The translations under genes and the position numbers were made by a program. Positions 7,415-16,079 of a stretch of 22,154 nt of DNA are shown here, piece by piece; positions within the stretch are counted from its first letter, which is position 1, and every line of letters starts with the position of its first letter. The notes beneath the pieces were generated by a model. That model was not told the origin of the DNA. It saw only the letters and a program-made list of their open reading frames with translations, and made no database searches. The DNA is from Pirellulales bacterium (GTDB taxonomy: Bacteria > Planctomycetota > Planctomycetia > Pirellulales > JAICIG01): the NCBI GenBank assembly GCA_025924495.1, contig JAICIG010000076.1:1-22154 (forward strand), in the 5' to 3' direction.

Positions 7415-8893
7415 ATGATTAACACACGTAACCGTTGGATCGTTCGCATCGCGGCATGTTTGCTAGCGTACCTGCCTGCAGAGCTCATTACTGCGAAAGA
7501 ACTGCCGGCATCTGACGCCCCCTTTCCCGGCGCACGCAGTTCGTGGAACGGTTACGACCGCTATGATTTTGTGGTCGCTGGCAAACCGGTGTTGGTCGTC
7601 GCGCCCAAGCAACCGGCGCCGGGCAAACCATGGGTGTGGCACGGCGAATTCTTCGGACACAAACCCGCCCCCGATATTGCGCTCTTGGGCAAAGGATTTC
7701 ACATTGTCTATACGAGCGTGCCCGACATGCTCGGTTGCCCCGACGCAGTGGCGAATTGGAATGCTTTTTATAAAGAATTGACGGAACGCTACGGCTTCGC
7801 ACCGAAAGCTGCGCTCGTGGGTCTAAGTCGGGGCGGGCTGTACGTCTACAACTGGGCGGCGGCCAATCCTGACAAGACGGCCTGTATTTACGCCGACGCG
7901 GCGGTTTGCGATTTTAAAAGCTGGCCGGGCGGTAAAGGGCAAGGCAAAGGCAGCCCGCGCGATTGGCAGCTGGTGTTGGAACGTTACGGCTTCAAAAATG
8001 ATGCCGAAGCCTTGGCTTACGACAAAAACCCAATCGACAATCTGGAACCGCTCGCCAAAGCCCGCGTTCCGTTGTTGCACGTGTACGGCGACGCCGACGA
8101 TGTCGTGCCTTGGGACGAAAACACCGGAGTGGTGGCCGATCGATATCAGAAGCTCGGCGGCGATATCATGCTCATCGCCAAACCCGGCGTGGGCCATCAC
8201 CCGCACGGCTTGGAGGATTCGACCCCGATCGTCGATTTCATCAGCTTCCACGCAGGCGCGGCGGCAGGCGGCTATCGCACGTCGAAGGTCTCGGGCTGGA
8301 ATGTGGCCGCCAGCGATCGGCTGTACGAACAAGACGCAGCGATGGCGGAGCATGCCCTCGAGTTACTCCGCGGGCAACTGACCGAAGTTGCCCGGCTAAT
8401 GCCCGCAGGACGTTTAGAAAAGCTGCGCGCCGTGCCGCTCTGGCTCTCGCCCACGCCCGCCGGCGGGAAGGCAAGCGGCGAATATCATCCCAGCGCCGAC
8501 TGGCTCCGCGAGCACGGGCGCAACGCGGCGATGGCCAAAAGCATCGAGTTTACGAACGTCGCGATCTTCGATCAGGAAATCCGTCGCATGCCGATGATGG
8601 CCCTGCACGAGTTGGCCCATGCCTATCACGATCGCGTACTGGGCTTCGATAATCCCGAGATTGAAGCGGCCTATCGCCAGGCGGTCGCCAGCAAGTCGTA
8701 TGAGGCGATTAAACGCTCCAACGGCAACGTCGAGCGCGCCTATGCCCTGACGAATGCCAAGGAATACTTTGCCGAAACGACCGAAGCGTTCTTTGGCCGC
8801 AACGATTTCTTTCCCTTCACGCGCGATGAGTTGCGGCAGCACGATCCCAAAATGGACAAGCTGCTGGAGCGCATCTGGCTCGGCAAAAACTAA
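7415..8893 (+). CDS. Secreted alpha/beta hydrolase fused to a HExxH metallopeptidase-like domain
   Basis: This 492-aa protein starts MINTRNRW with a hydrophobic export signal at about 8-27. I reject an in-frame start at 7376 because it lies inside the REP arm; CGGAG sits just before the chosen ATG. Residues 35-285 look like an alpha/beta hydrolase: nucleophile elbow GLSRG with S138, acid region HVYGDADD (D226 or D229) and histidine in GVGHHPHG (H261). Residues 300-492 form a second domain with the zinc motif HELAH (398-402) and, about 52 residues later, [15 protein letters not shown] (E454 or E457). That layout is reminiscent of lethal-factor-like zincins. The fusion suggests coupled ester/glycan and peptide hydrolysis outside the cell. 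The substrate is unknown. The next gene starts 8 bp after the stop. Confidence 0.8.
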   Translation: MINTRNRWIVRIAACLLAYLPAELITAKELPASDAPFPGARSSWNGYDRYDFVVAGKPVLVVAPKQPAPGKPWVWHGEFFGHKPAPDIALLGKGFHIVYTSVPDMLGCPDAVANWNAFYKELTERYGFAPKAALVGLSRGGLYVYNWAAANPDKTACIYADAAVCDFKSWPGGKGQGKGSPRDWQLVLERYGFKNDAEALAYDKNPIDNLEPLAKARVPLLHVYGDADDVVPWDENTGVVADRYQKLGGDIMLIAKPGVGHHPHGLEDSTPIVDFISFHAGAAAGGYRTSKVSGWNVAASDRLYEQDAAMAEHALELLRGQLTEVARLMPAGRLEKLRAVPLWLSPTPAGGKASGEYHPSADWLREHGRNAAMAKSIEFTNVAIFDQEIRRMPMMALHELAHAYHDRVLGFDNPEIEAAYRQAVASKSYEAIKRSNGNVERAYALTNAKEYFAETTEAFFGRNDFFPFTRDELRQHDPKMDKLLERIWLGKN

Positions 8894-8901
8894 AGGCGAC
8901 C

Positions 8902-10041
8902 ATGGGCGCCAGGGCCGCGGCGCTGCTGGCAATGTGTTTTATGAAAATCACCGGCATCAGAGTTTATCAGGTCGATCTCCCACTCAAGGAAGGGAGCTAC
9001 AAATGGTCGGAAGGCAAAAGCGTCGCCGTGTTCGATAGCACGGTGGTCCGCGTCGAAACCGACGCGGGCATCGCCGGCCATGGCGAAGTCTGTCCGCTTG
9101 GGCCGGTCTACCTGCCCGCCTACGCGCGCGGCGTTCGGACGGGGCTCGAAGAAATCGGCCCCCAGTTGATCGGCGAAGATCCCACGCAGTTGTCGATGCT
9201 CAATCGTAAGCTCGATTACCTGCTCAAGGGGCATCCCTACGTCAAATCGGCCATCGACATTGCCTGTTGGGACATTCTCGGCCAGGCCGCCGGCATGCCT
9301 GTTTGCCACTTGCTGGGCGGCCGCTACGGCGAAGACTTTGTGCTCTACAGGGCCATCTCGCAACGACCGCCGCAAGAGATGGCCGAGAACGTGGCCGGTT
9401 ATCGCGCCGAAGGCTATCGCCGTTTTCAGTTGAAGGTCGGCGGCGATCCACAGGATGATATTGAGCGCATTCTCGCCGTTCGTGCGGTGCTGGAACCCGG
9501 CGATAAGCTCGTGGCGGATGCCAATACCGGTTGGCTGATGCACGACGCGGCGCGCGTGGTGCATGCCGTACGAGACGTCGACGTTTACATCGAGCAGCCT
9601 TGTGCGACCTACGAGCAATGCCTGGCGATCCGCCAACGTACGCCGCTGCCGTTCGTGCTGGACGAAGTCATCGACTCGGTCGACATGATCCTACGCGCGG
9701 CGGCCGACAAGGCCATGGACGTCGTCAATATCAAGATCAGCAAGTTCGGCGGCCTGACGAAAGCCAGGCAAGCGCGCGACTTGTGCATCTCGCTGGGCAT
9801 CGCCATGACGCTCGAGGACAGTTGGGGCGGAGACATTGTGACCGCGGCCATCGCCCATCTCGCGCACAGCACGCCGAGCGAGTATTTGTTCACCTCGACA
9901 GACTTCAATAGCTATGTGACCCAACCGATCGCCGACGGCGCTCCAGAGCGCGCCGGGGGTCGCCTGGCCGCATCGACGGCGCCCGGGTTAGGCATTCAGC
10001 CGCGCTGGGATGTGCTGGGAGAGCCCGTCTGGAGTTGTTGA
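8902..10041 (+). CDS. Enolase-superfamily enzyme, mandelate racemase/muconate lactonizing family
   Basis: This protein is 379 aa from the ATG preceded by AAAGG, 8 bp after the previous stop. The family start is more likely M14 ([15 protein letters not shown], 8941), so the N-terminus is uncertain. The capping domain occupies about 14-140. The barrel carries LKVGG (K178), metal ligands D206 (VADAN), E231 (IEQP) and D254 (LDE), then NIKISKFGG (K278/K281) as the opposite-face lysine. This is the MLE-subgroup pattern, and the overall sequence resembles cis-3-hydroxy-L-proline dehydratase-type members. Such enzymes abstract an alpha proton from a carboxylate substrate using Mg2+. The protein is cytoplasmic, with no signal peptide. 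Exact substrate specificity cannot be read from sequence. It is probably co-transcribed with the upstream hydrolase fusion. Confidence 0.85.
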   Translation: MGARAAALLAMCFMKITGIRVYQVDLPLKEGSYKWSEGKSVAVFDSTVVRVETDAGIAGHGEVCPLGPVYLPAYARGVRTGLEEIGPQLIGEDPTQLSMLNRKLDYLLKGHPYVKSAIDIACWDILGQAAGMPVCHLLGGRYGEDFVLYRAISQRPPQEMAENVAGYRAEGYRRFQLKVGGDPQDDIERILAVRAVLEPGDKLVADANTGWLMHDAARVVHAVRDVDVYIEQPCATYEQCLAIRQRTPLPFVLDEVIDSVDMILRAAADKAMDVVNIKISKFGGLTKARQARDLCISLGIAMTLEDSWGGDIVTAAIAHLAHSTPSEYLFTSTDFNSYVTQPIADGAPERAGGRLAASTAPGLGIQPRWDVLGEPVWSC

Positions 10042-10093
10042 GTATAAACGGCAAGCTATTGAGAAAGCTGACAATCAAGAAAGCAGGCAGTTG

Positions 10094-12127
10094 ATGTTCT
10101 ACAACGTGCGTCGCATTCTATGGACGATGGCGGCGATGGCGATCGCGCTGCCGGCCCAGCGATTGTTTGCTGAGGTCGTCTCGTTCCACATTAAAAGTCG
10201 GCAGCCGTATACCGAAGGAAAGACATTTGGCGAGCGGGGCGCGTATGAACAGTGGCGCGGCGACGTGCGCTTTGCGGTCGATCCGAGCGCGGCGGCGAAT
10301 GCACAGATTGTCGATCTCGAGTTGGCGCCGCGCAATGCTCAGGGGCGCGTGGAGTTTTCCGCCGACTTGGAGATTCTGGCGCCTAGCGACCTATCCAAAT
10401 CAAATGGCGCCGTGTTTTATGAAGTCAATAATCGCGGTAATCGCACTTGCCTAGGGCAATTCAATGGCGGCGCCGACGACTTTCTGTTCCGTCAAGGCTT
10501 CATCGTCGTGTGGAGCGGTTGGATCGCCGAAACGTTGCCGGGCGGCGATCGCTTGCGTTTAATGGCGCCTATCGCCACGCAAGACGGCCAGCCAATCCGC
10601 GGGCTGGTGCGAGCGGAGATGACGCCCGACCAACCGGCTGAGCGCCTCAACATTGCTCAGTGGGCCAATCAAGGCAGTTATCCACCGACCGAGCGTGGCC
10701 TGGCGGAAGCGACGCTGAGTTGGCGCTTGCGCGAGAAGGACTCGCGAGTTCCTATTCCCCGCTCTCAGTGGCGCCTGGAGCAACGTTCGATCGATGCCGA
10801 AGGCAACCGCGGCCAACTTCCGCTGATCGAAATGACGCTCGCCGGCGGTTTTCAGCCGGGCTACATCTACGAGTTGATCTATGAGGCCGAAGGGCCGATC
10901 GTGCAAGGTCTCGGCCTGGCGGGCATTCGCGATCTGGTTTCTTGCTTGAAGAACGATCGCAGCCAGCGCAACCCGCTGCGCCTGGCCGACGGCGCGCCGG
11001 CCGCCCAATTCGCCTATGGCTTCGGCACCTCGCAAAGCGGCCGCTGCCTGCGAATGTTTCTCTACGATGGCTTCAATGCCGATGAGCAGGGCCGGCAGGT
11101 CTTCGACGGCGTCATGCCGCACGTCGCCGGCGCCGGGTTGGGCTTTTTCAACCATCGCTTTGCTTCGCCGACGCGGCACAACGCCCAGCATGACAACCAC
11201 CTTTACCCGGCCGACGTGTTTCCCTTCACCTATGGCGACGAGCAGGACCCTTTCAGCGGCAGGACCGATGGCATCTTGCGAAAGTCGCGCGCCGGCGGCG
11301 TCGTGCCGAAGGTGATGCATACGCAATCGTCGTCGGAGTATTGGCATCGTAGCGGTTCGCTGGTGCACACCGACCCGCTCGGCAAACGCGACGCTGAACT
11401 TCCGCCCGAGGTGCGCATCTATACGTTCGGCGGCTGCCAGCACGGCCCCGGCAACGGCGAGCCGGGCCAGCGCGCCAGTGGTCAACTGCCGGCGAGCCCC
11501 GCCGATTATCGACCGTTGCTCCGAGCGTTGCTGATGGCGCTCGATGCTTGGGTCCGCGAAGGGCGCGAGCCGCCCGACAGTGTCTATCCACGCTTATCGG
11601 ATGGCACCTTGGCGCCCTGGCAGGAACTGCACAGCGGCTGGCTGGCGCTGCCCGGCGTCCGCTATCCGCAGGTGATCCAGCAGCCGGAGTATCTCGATCG
11701 CGGTCCTGAGTTTTTCACTCTCCGCCGCACTTCGATCGAGCCGCCTGCCAGCCGCGGGCAGTACGTCGTGCGCGTGCCGGCCTACGGGCCGGATGACAAC
11801 GAACGTGGCACGCTGCTGTTGCCCGCCGTTTCCGTGCCGGCGGGGACCTATGTGAGCTGGAACCTGCGACATCGCACGATCGGCGGCGAGAACGAATTGC
11901 TCTCGCTCTCGGGCGGTTACGTTTCTTTCGCCAAGACGGCCGACGAGCGTCGTGCCGCGGGCGATCCGCGGCCCGCGCTGTTGGAGCGCTATCGCGACTT
12001 CGACGATTACCAGCAGCAGTTCCTGGTCGCCGCCCGCCAATTGGCCGCAAAGCGTTATCTGCTCGAAGAAGACCTGCCGCGACTCGTAACCGCCGCAGAG
12101 AAGAAGCGGCCGCTGTTTGAGCCATGA
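10094..12127 (+). CDS. Large secreted alpha/beta hydrolase-domain protein (PF20091-like)
   Basis: This is a 677-aa protein. I start it at the ATG at 10094 (MFYNVRRILW), preceded by CAGG. It gives a good signal peptide, MAAMAIALPAQRLFA, where the longer in-frame start does not. The body resembles the alpha/beta-hydrolase-domain family PF20091. It has an N-terminal beta-rich region with YEVNNRGNR, a lid region, and the nucleophile segment YGFGTSQSGRCLR with S313 as probable nucleophile. This is followed by LYDGFNADEQGRQVFDGVMPHVAG and FGGCQHGPG near the expected histidine. It is probably a periplasmic or secreted esterase/hydrolase; the substrate is unknown. It lies 52 bp after the enolase-superfamily gene, so it may be in the same unit. 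The C-terminal region contains a helical basic tail. Confidence 0.82.
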   Translation: MFYNVRRILWTMAAMAIALPAQRLFAEVVSFHIKSRQPYTEGKTFGERGAYEQWRGDVRFAVDPSAAANAQIVDLELAPRNAQGRVEFSADLEILAPSDLSKSNGAVFYEVNNRGNRTCLGQFNGGADDFLFRQGFIVVWSGWIAETLPGGDRLRLMAPIATQDGQPIRGLVRAEMTPDQPAERLNIAQWANQGSYPPTERGLAEATLSWRLREKDSRVPIPRSQWRLEQRSIDAEGNRGQLPLIEMTLAGGFQPGYIYELIYEAEGPIVQGLGLAGIRDLVSCLKNDRSQRNPLRLADGAPAAQFAYGFGTSQSGRCLRMFLYDGFNADEQGRQVFDGVMPHVAGAGLGFFNHRFASPTRHNAQHDNHLYPADVFPFTYGDEQDPFSGRTDGILRKSRAGGVVPKVMHTQSSSEYWHRSGSLVHTDPLGKRDAELPPEVRIYTFGGCQHGPGNGEPGQRASGQLPASPADYRPLLRALLMALDAWVREGREPPDSVYPRLSDGTLAPWQELHSGWLALPGVRYPQVIQQPEYLDRGPEFFTLRRTSIEPPASRGQYVVRVPAYGPDDNERGTLLLPAVSVPAGTYVSWNLRHRTIGGENELLSLSGGYVSFAKTADERRAAGDPRPALLERYRDFDDYQQQFLVAARQLAAKRYLLEEDLPRLVTAAEKKRPLFEP

Positions 12128-12334
12128 GGCCTTAGGGTCCAATAAAGCTAAACTGTAAAGTTTCCTGCGGGCGGGGCTCGCCTCTTCATCGCTCATCGCT
12201 GGTTGGCTCTTGCTGGCCGGAGATTTTTGGGTAAGCTGGGTCTTTCCTCGCTTGCTTCCCGGCGACGGCCATTGCCCACAGCGCGGCAGACTTGTCGTCA
12301 CGCGAGCAGCAAGGTGCTGGCTAGCAGGCAGTTA

Positions 12335-12407
12335 GGACAGGTAGCTCAGTTGGTAGAGCAATGGACTGAAAATCCATGTGTCGCCGGTTCGATCCCGGCC
12401 CTGTCCA
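12335..12407 (+). tRNA. tRNA-Phe (GAA)
   Basis: A full cloverleaf can be drawn. The acceptor stem is GGACAGG with CCTGTCC, the D-arm is GCTC...GAGC, and the anticodon stem is ATGGA/TCCAT with loop CTGAAAA and anticodon GAA. A 5-nt variable loop and the T-arm GCCGG TTCGATC CCGGC follow. The discriminator is A, as expected for Phe, and no CCA is encoded. It is 73 nt. A hairpin CCGCAA...TTGCGG (12425-12442) and a terminator follow. Confidence 0.97.
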
Positions 12408-12453
12408 CTCGGCGGTAAACCAAACCGCAACGAGACTTGCGGAAACACGAACT

Positions 12454-12480
12454 CCCCTGTTTTCAGGGGCGTTTTTTGTT
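12454..12480 (+). terminator. Rho-independent terminator after tRNA-Phe
   Basis: The 6-bp G/C-rich stem CCCCTG TTTT CAGGGG is followed by CG and a run of six T. It lies 46 bp after the tRNA end and is a textbook intrinsic terminator for the tRNA transcript. Confidence 0.9.
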
Positions 12481-12879
12481 GAGATGTAGCCAATCTCGGC
12501 CCAAGAGCTTTTTGGAGCTTGTCGGCGACGCGCCCTTGCATCGTCGGCAGCACGTATTCAGCAGCTCGTGAGACCTGATTGCCAGCGCCTTCGATGTGAA
12601 GGTTGGAGCGGCGACCGAATGGTGCGCCATGCGAGATAATCGCCCGAGCGCGGCGAGCTTTGTGATAGGCCGTCGTCTCTTTTCTTCCGGGCTAGCGTCA
12701 GCATGCTGGCCCATTCAGGGCGGGTTGTGACGATTCTGACAGTTGCGCCGATCGCGACCGTGGGCGGCTCGTTTTACTCCCCTCGCTCTGCGTGCGGCAT
12801 GACGTAGCTTTTCAGTGCCTTGCCGGCGCCCGTTTGCGCCATGCTGGCCGGGGTTGTCACTTATATGCGAGGTCAAATA
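12481..12879. other. Intergenic region, no supported gene
   Basis: This roughly 400-bp stretch separates the tRNA terminator from the receiver-protein gene. A long minus-strand frame is open from about 12691 down through the terminator and tRNA. Crossing those RNA elements in antisense makes it unlikely to be a real gene. I see no integrase, attachment-site duplication or clear promoter. Confidence 0.5.
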
Positions 12880-13293
12880 ATGTCCATTCTTGTCGTTGAT
12901 GATGACGCGGTGAGTCGCGATGCGATAGCGCACGCACTCGGGCAGGCAGGTTACGAGGTCGTTACCGCCGCCGACGGTTGGCAGGCGTTGGATATCCTCA
13001 TTCATAGCAACTGCCAATTGGTGATCACGGATTGGCTGATGCCGGAAATCAACGGAGTTGGCCTATGTCGAATGATTCGCGGCCTCGATTACGGGCGCTA
13101 CATCTACGTCATTGTCACCTCATCGCTCAGCGATCCGCGAGACGCAATTCTGGCCGTCTCATCCGGCGCGAATAATTTCGTCGCAAAGCCATTCGATCGG
13201 CAGGAACTGCTCGATGCGGTAGCACAAGGCGAATTGGTGATTCAAACGACGAACGACAGCCGGCCCGTGGAAGCAGCCGCCTGCAGTCGGTAG
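12880..13293 (+). CDS. Stand-alone response-regulator receiver protein
   Basis: This 137-aa protein starts MSILVVDDD. The upstream in-frame ATG at 12841 is rejected because GAGGT lies 8 bases before this ATG and the receiver fold begins here. It is a single CheY-like receiver. The acidic pair is D7/D8, the phosphoacceptor D51 (ITDWLMPE), the switch residue T80 (IVTSS) and the conserved lysine K103 (AKPF). A 25-residue tail follows with no output domain. It would act by protein contact, as a phosphorelay intermediate or motor/kinase effector. No cognate kinase is adjacent, and the nearest sensor kinase is paired with its own FixJ-type regulator. Confidence 0.88.
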   Translation: MSILVVDDDAVSRDAIAHALGQAGYEVVTAADGWQALDILIHSNCQLVITDWLMPEINGVGLCRMIRGLDYGRYIYVIVTSSLSDPRDAILAVSSGANNFVAKPFDRQELLDAVAQGELVIQTTNDSRPVEAAACSR

Positions 13294-13407
13294 TCAAGCG
13301 TGTTCACCAGGCACAAGGTGGCCGCGGCAAAGAACTGGCCCACGAAGTTGATGCGCCCCGTGTGCCGGCTGGGCGGGCGCGCGCCTTTTGCTCGCTAGCG
13401 ACACTTG

Positions 13408-13620
13408 CTAGCAGGCGCACTGCGGCTCTGGCTCCGGAAGGAATTCCTGAGTCCATAGATGTCCATTTTCGCAACGGAACGTCGCGACGACAGCGCGCCG
13501 CTCCTGATCGATCTCAAAGGGAATCAAACAGCCGCCAGGCTCGGAGCACAAGCTGCAGTGCGGCGAAAGGTTGGCCGGGTTCGGGATGCTCTCTCGCAGC
13601 CAGTTGAAATTAATCGTCAT
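13408..13620 (-). CDS. Small zinc-ribbon-like protein, unknown function
   Basis: This 70-aa ORF begins MTINFNWLRESIPNP. It has a CSLCSEPGGC cluster and then FRCENGHLW, giving spaced Cys/His pairs that fit a zinc ribbon or rubredoxin-like knuckle. The ending is acidic and proline-rich and also contains cysteines (PQCAC). An AAGG about 6 bases before the ATG supports translation. It is convergent with the receiver-protein gene. I do not recognise a family, and the metal-binding role is an inference from cysteine spacing. Confidence 0.55.
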   Translation of the reverse strand: MTINFNWLRESIPNPANLSPHCSLCSEPGGCLIPFEIDQERRAVVATFRCENGHLWTQEFLPEPEPQCAC

Positions 13621-13766
13621 TACTCGCCTTTTCGTGTCCGTCAGTCCCGATGTCCATGAACGTAACGAATGGGCAGTCGCCTGGCGAGACCGGTTTCATT
13701 ACAACGCCGACAGCGCAGCGATGCTAGCGGGTGGTTCGGACGGTCGGCGCATCCGCATTGCGAATT

Positions 13767-14327
13767 CTAATCGGCTTCTTTGCGCCCAATGTCCGAGAAT
13801 TCCGGGCGGTACTTGACCAGCCCTGACCGAAGATCCGCGGGTCTGCCTTTCAGCCACACAACCTGAAACGCGTCGTCCTCGGGGCCTGTGAACTCGCTGG
13901 CGATGTTGGATTCGGCGGCGGGCCTGAAACCGAAACGGGCATAAAAGGCCGGATGGCCGAGCAGGCACACAAACGGACAGCCGCGGTCGGCAAGCATCGC
14001 CAGCCCGCGCTCGACAAGTCGGCTGCCGATTCCGCGGCGCTGAAACGCGGGCAAGACCGATAGAGGCCCCAAACCCATGCCGACAATGGACTCGCCATCG
14101 TTTTCAAGGGCGACGGGCGAAAACAGCACATGGCCGACGACTTTGCCATCGCATTCGGCGAGCAACGACAGCAACTCGCAGCCTGAGCGGCGCAGATGCT
14201 CGATTAAACTCGCCTCGCCGTGGTGTCCGAACTCGGACGATGCAAACGCCGCTTCAGTAACCACGCCGATTTGTGCCGCATCTGCAGAGCTTTCTGGCCG
14301 GAGCAAAACCGACGCCAATTGATTCAC
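13767..14327 (-). CDS. GNAT N-acetyltransferase (YhbS-like)
   Basis: This 186-aa protein has the GNAT acetyl-CoA binding signature. It has GLGPLSVLPAFQRRGIGSRLV, with the pyrophosphate-binding loop QRRGIGS at 96-102, preceded by the typical strand GKVVGHVLFSPV. The motif B region GCPFVCLLGHPAFYARFGFRPA is typical of YhbS-type acetyltransferases. The start is GTG, with GGAG about 8 bases upstream. The substrate is unknown; members acetylate small molecules, tRNA-linked or protein amines. The gene stands alone between a zinc-ribbon ORF and phzF-like genes on the same strand. Confidence 0.9.
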   Translation of the reverse strand: MNQLASVLLRPESSADAAQIGVVTEAAFASSEFGHHGEASLIEHLRRSGCELLSLLAECDGKVVGHVLFSPVALENDGESIVGMGLGPLSVLPAFQRRGIGSRLVERGLAMLADRGCPFVCLLGHPAFYARFGFRPAAESNIASEFTGPEDDAFQVVWLKGRPADLRSGLVKYRPEFSDIGRKEAD

Positions 14328-14467
14328 GGATAGATCTCCGTTCGGGTCAACGTCATCCTTCGATTACGTACAGAGCCGCTCGGGAAACCAGGTTTTGAAT
14401 CGGTGAGATTGCCGGCTGACGACGTTTGCCTTTCATGAGTTCTCTCGAATTCCAATACCTTGAGTTG

Positions 14468-15259
14468 TTAGAGCAATTCCCCCTGCCACACCGTTACGGC
14501 CTGGCCGCCCAAGACCACGCGGTCGCCCTTCAGCCGCAGCCGGAGTACTCCGCCGCGGGCCGAGGCCTGATAGGCCATCAACTGCGTCTTACCGAGTTGT
14601 TCGGCCCAGTAGGGCGTGAGACAGCAATGGGCCGAGCCGCAAACCGGGTCTTCATTGACGCCCATATTGGGAGCAAAAAAGCGGGAAATGAAGTCGAAGC
14701 GTGGATCGTCGGAACGCGCAGTGACAATAACGGCCAGCGTCGGAATTTCTGCCAGCTTTTGGAAGTCGGGGCGAACGTTGCGAACGGCCGCCGCGGAGTC
14801 AACGACCGCAAGCAGGTAGTACTTCGATTTTCCGACAAAGACGGGCTCCACCCCTAACGCTCCGGCAAGCGGATCGCGCAACTCGCTCGGCTGAGCAGGC
14901 GTGGCTGGAAAGTCGAGTTCGATGAAATCGCCCGCTTGGGTGCACGTAAGCAGACCACCTCTCGTGGAAAATCGGAGCGATTGGTTCGCCGTGGCGATGC
15001 CCGCCGACCACAAGGCGTGGGCCGTAGCCAGCGTTGCGTGACCGCAAAGATCGACCTCGATGGTCGGGGTGAACCAACGCAATTCATAGTCAGCGCCAAG
15101 CCGCCGGACGAATGCCGTTTCCGAGAGGTTCATCTCGGCGGCGACGGCTTGCATCCATGCCGGGTCGGCTTCGTCCTCGAGCCAACAAACTGCGGCAGGA
15201 TTGCCGGCAAACGGGCGGTTGGCAAATGCATCGACTTGCCAACATTTCACTCTCGGCAT
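14468..15259 (-). CDS. PhzF-family isomerase/epimerase-like protein
   Basis: This 263-aa protein starts MPRVKCWQVDAFANRPFAGNPAAVC, the canonical PhzF N-terminus. In-frame upstream starts (15346 and 15538) add unrelated residues. The fold is a diaminopimelate-epimerase-like twin domain. The catalytic glutamate is E47 in NLSETAF, corresponding to E45 of PhzF. The DLCGHATLA motif and, in the second half, EDPVCGSAHCCL are family hallmarks. PhzF isomerises an anthranilate derivative in phenazine synthesis, but most homologues are of unknown function and there are no other phenazine genes here. I would call this a PhzF-like protein only. The Shine-Dalgarno is weak. Confidence 0.9.
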   Translation of the reverse strand: MPRVKCWQVDAFANRPFAGNPAAVCWLEDEADPAWMQAVAAEMNLSETAFVRRLGADYELRWFTPTIEVDLCGHATLATAHALWSAGIATANQSLRFSTRGGLLTCTQAGDFIELDFPATPAQPSELRDPLAGALGVEPVFVGKSKYYLLAVVDSAAAVRNVRPDFQKLAEIPTLAVIVTARSDDPRFDFISRFFAPNMGVNEDPVCGSAHCCLTPYWAEQLGKTQLMAYQASARGGVLRLRLKGDRVVLGGQAVTVWQGELL

Positions 15260-15437
15260 GGTGCGACTCGCTGACTCGGGGCTGGCAGGGGTACGATCGA
15301 TCTCGTCCAATACGACAAGATAACCGCCGCGGAGGTTCGCTGCCATTCGCTTCTCGCGGCGGCGCGCGACGGATGCATTCCAGGCGCCGCTCGGTGCGAG
15401 CTTCGACCGGCGCGAATGCCGCACAGCGCGTCGCGCA

Positions 15438-16079
15438 TCAGGCGAGCCGCATGCTAGGTGCGTTTGGCTGCGGAGTGGCTTGTACGCTGTGAACCAACAG
15501 CGCGAGTTGAGGGAGCGAATCGGCTGACATCTTCTCAAATACTGCGGCTCGCCGCGCCTGGGCCGTCCGCATGCCGATGCCTAGCCGTTTCGCGATCGAC
15601 TTGCAAGGAACGTCTTCGAGCATCATGTCCATGACCTGACGTTCTTCGTCGCTCAAGGAACATAGCCTGCGTTGGATATCGTCGAACTTTTGAGCATGCT
15701 CATGGTGTTTGGCATCCAACGCCAGCGCATCGCGGATCGCTTCCCAAAGTTCGTGTTCGCGGCTGGGCTTTTGCAAGAATGTCAATACGCCGGCGCGTAG
15801 CGCGAAGACGGCCATCGGAACATCGCCATAGGCGGTCATTACGATCACTGGAATCTGGCTGTTGCGCTCGCGCAACTGGCGATACAGTTCGAGGCCGCTC
15901 ATGCCTGGCATCCGGACGTCGAGCACCAGGCAGCCGCGTCGAGAAACGTCGAAAGCCTGCAGAAACGCCTCAGCCGACGCAAAGGTTTCGATCAACGCAG
16001 GCAAGGATCGCACCAGGGCGGCGACAGCCTCTCGGCTGCCGTCATCATCATCCACAATAAATACGGTGGGCAGCTCCAT
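15438..16079 (-). CDS. FixJ-type response regulator (receiver + LuxR HTH)
   Basis: This 213-aa protein has a receiver at about 4-120. It has acidic residues D10-D13, phosphoacceptor D54 (LVLDVRMPGMSG), switch T82 and K104 (LQKPS). A LuxR/NarL-type helix-turn-helix follows at about 139-197 (SLSDEERQVMDMML, then KSIAKRLGIGMRTAQARRA). This arrangement is the FixJ/TodT/TtrR family, DNA-binding regulators phosphorylated by a FixL-like kinase. Its ATG lies 32 bp inside the end of the upstream kinase gene, so translation is coupled and the two are cognate partners. The ribosome site is weak, consistent with coupling. The target genes are unknown. Confidence 0.92.
   Translation of the reverse strand: MELPTVFIVDDDDGSREAVAALVRSLPALIETFASAEAFLQAFDVSRRGCLVLDVRMPGMSGLELYRQLRERNSQIPVIVMTAYGDVPMAVFALRAGVLTFLQKPSREHELWEAIRDALALDAKHHEHAQKFDDIQRRLCSLSDEERQVMDMMLEDVPCKSIAKRLGIGMRTAQARRAAVFEKMSADSLPQLALLVHSVQATPQPNAPSMRLA

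Noticed and set aside
12203..12418. Plus-strand ORF ending VAQLVEQWTENPCVAGSIPAL
   Set aside because: It is a translation of the tRNA-Phe gene itself, a common false call.
12332..12553. Minus-strand ORF whose end reads GRDRTGDTWIFSPLLYQLSYL
   Set aside because: It is antisense to the tRNA-Phe gene and its terminator. This is a well-known type of false protein call from tRNA complements.
12332..12691. Long open minus-strand frame beside the tRNA, considered as a remnant of an integrated element
   Set aside because: It crosses the intrinsic terminator and tRNA in antisense, has no family resemblance, and no attachment-site duplication is visible.
15260..15538. Extended PhzF N-terminus overlapping the FixJ-type gene
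   Set aside because: The family sequence begins exactly at the ATG at 15259, and the extension has no resemblance to any domain.
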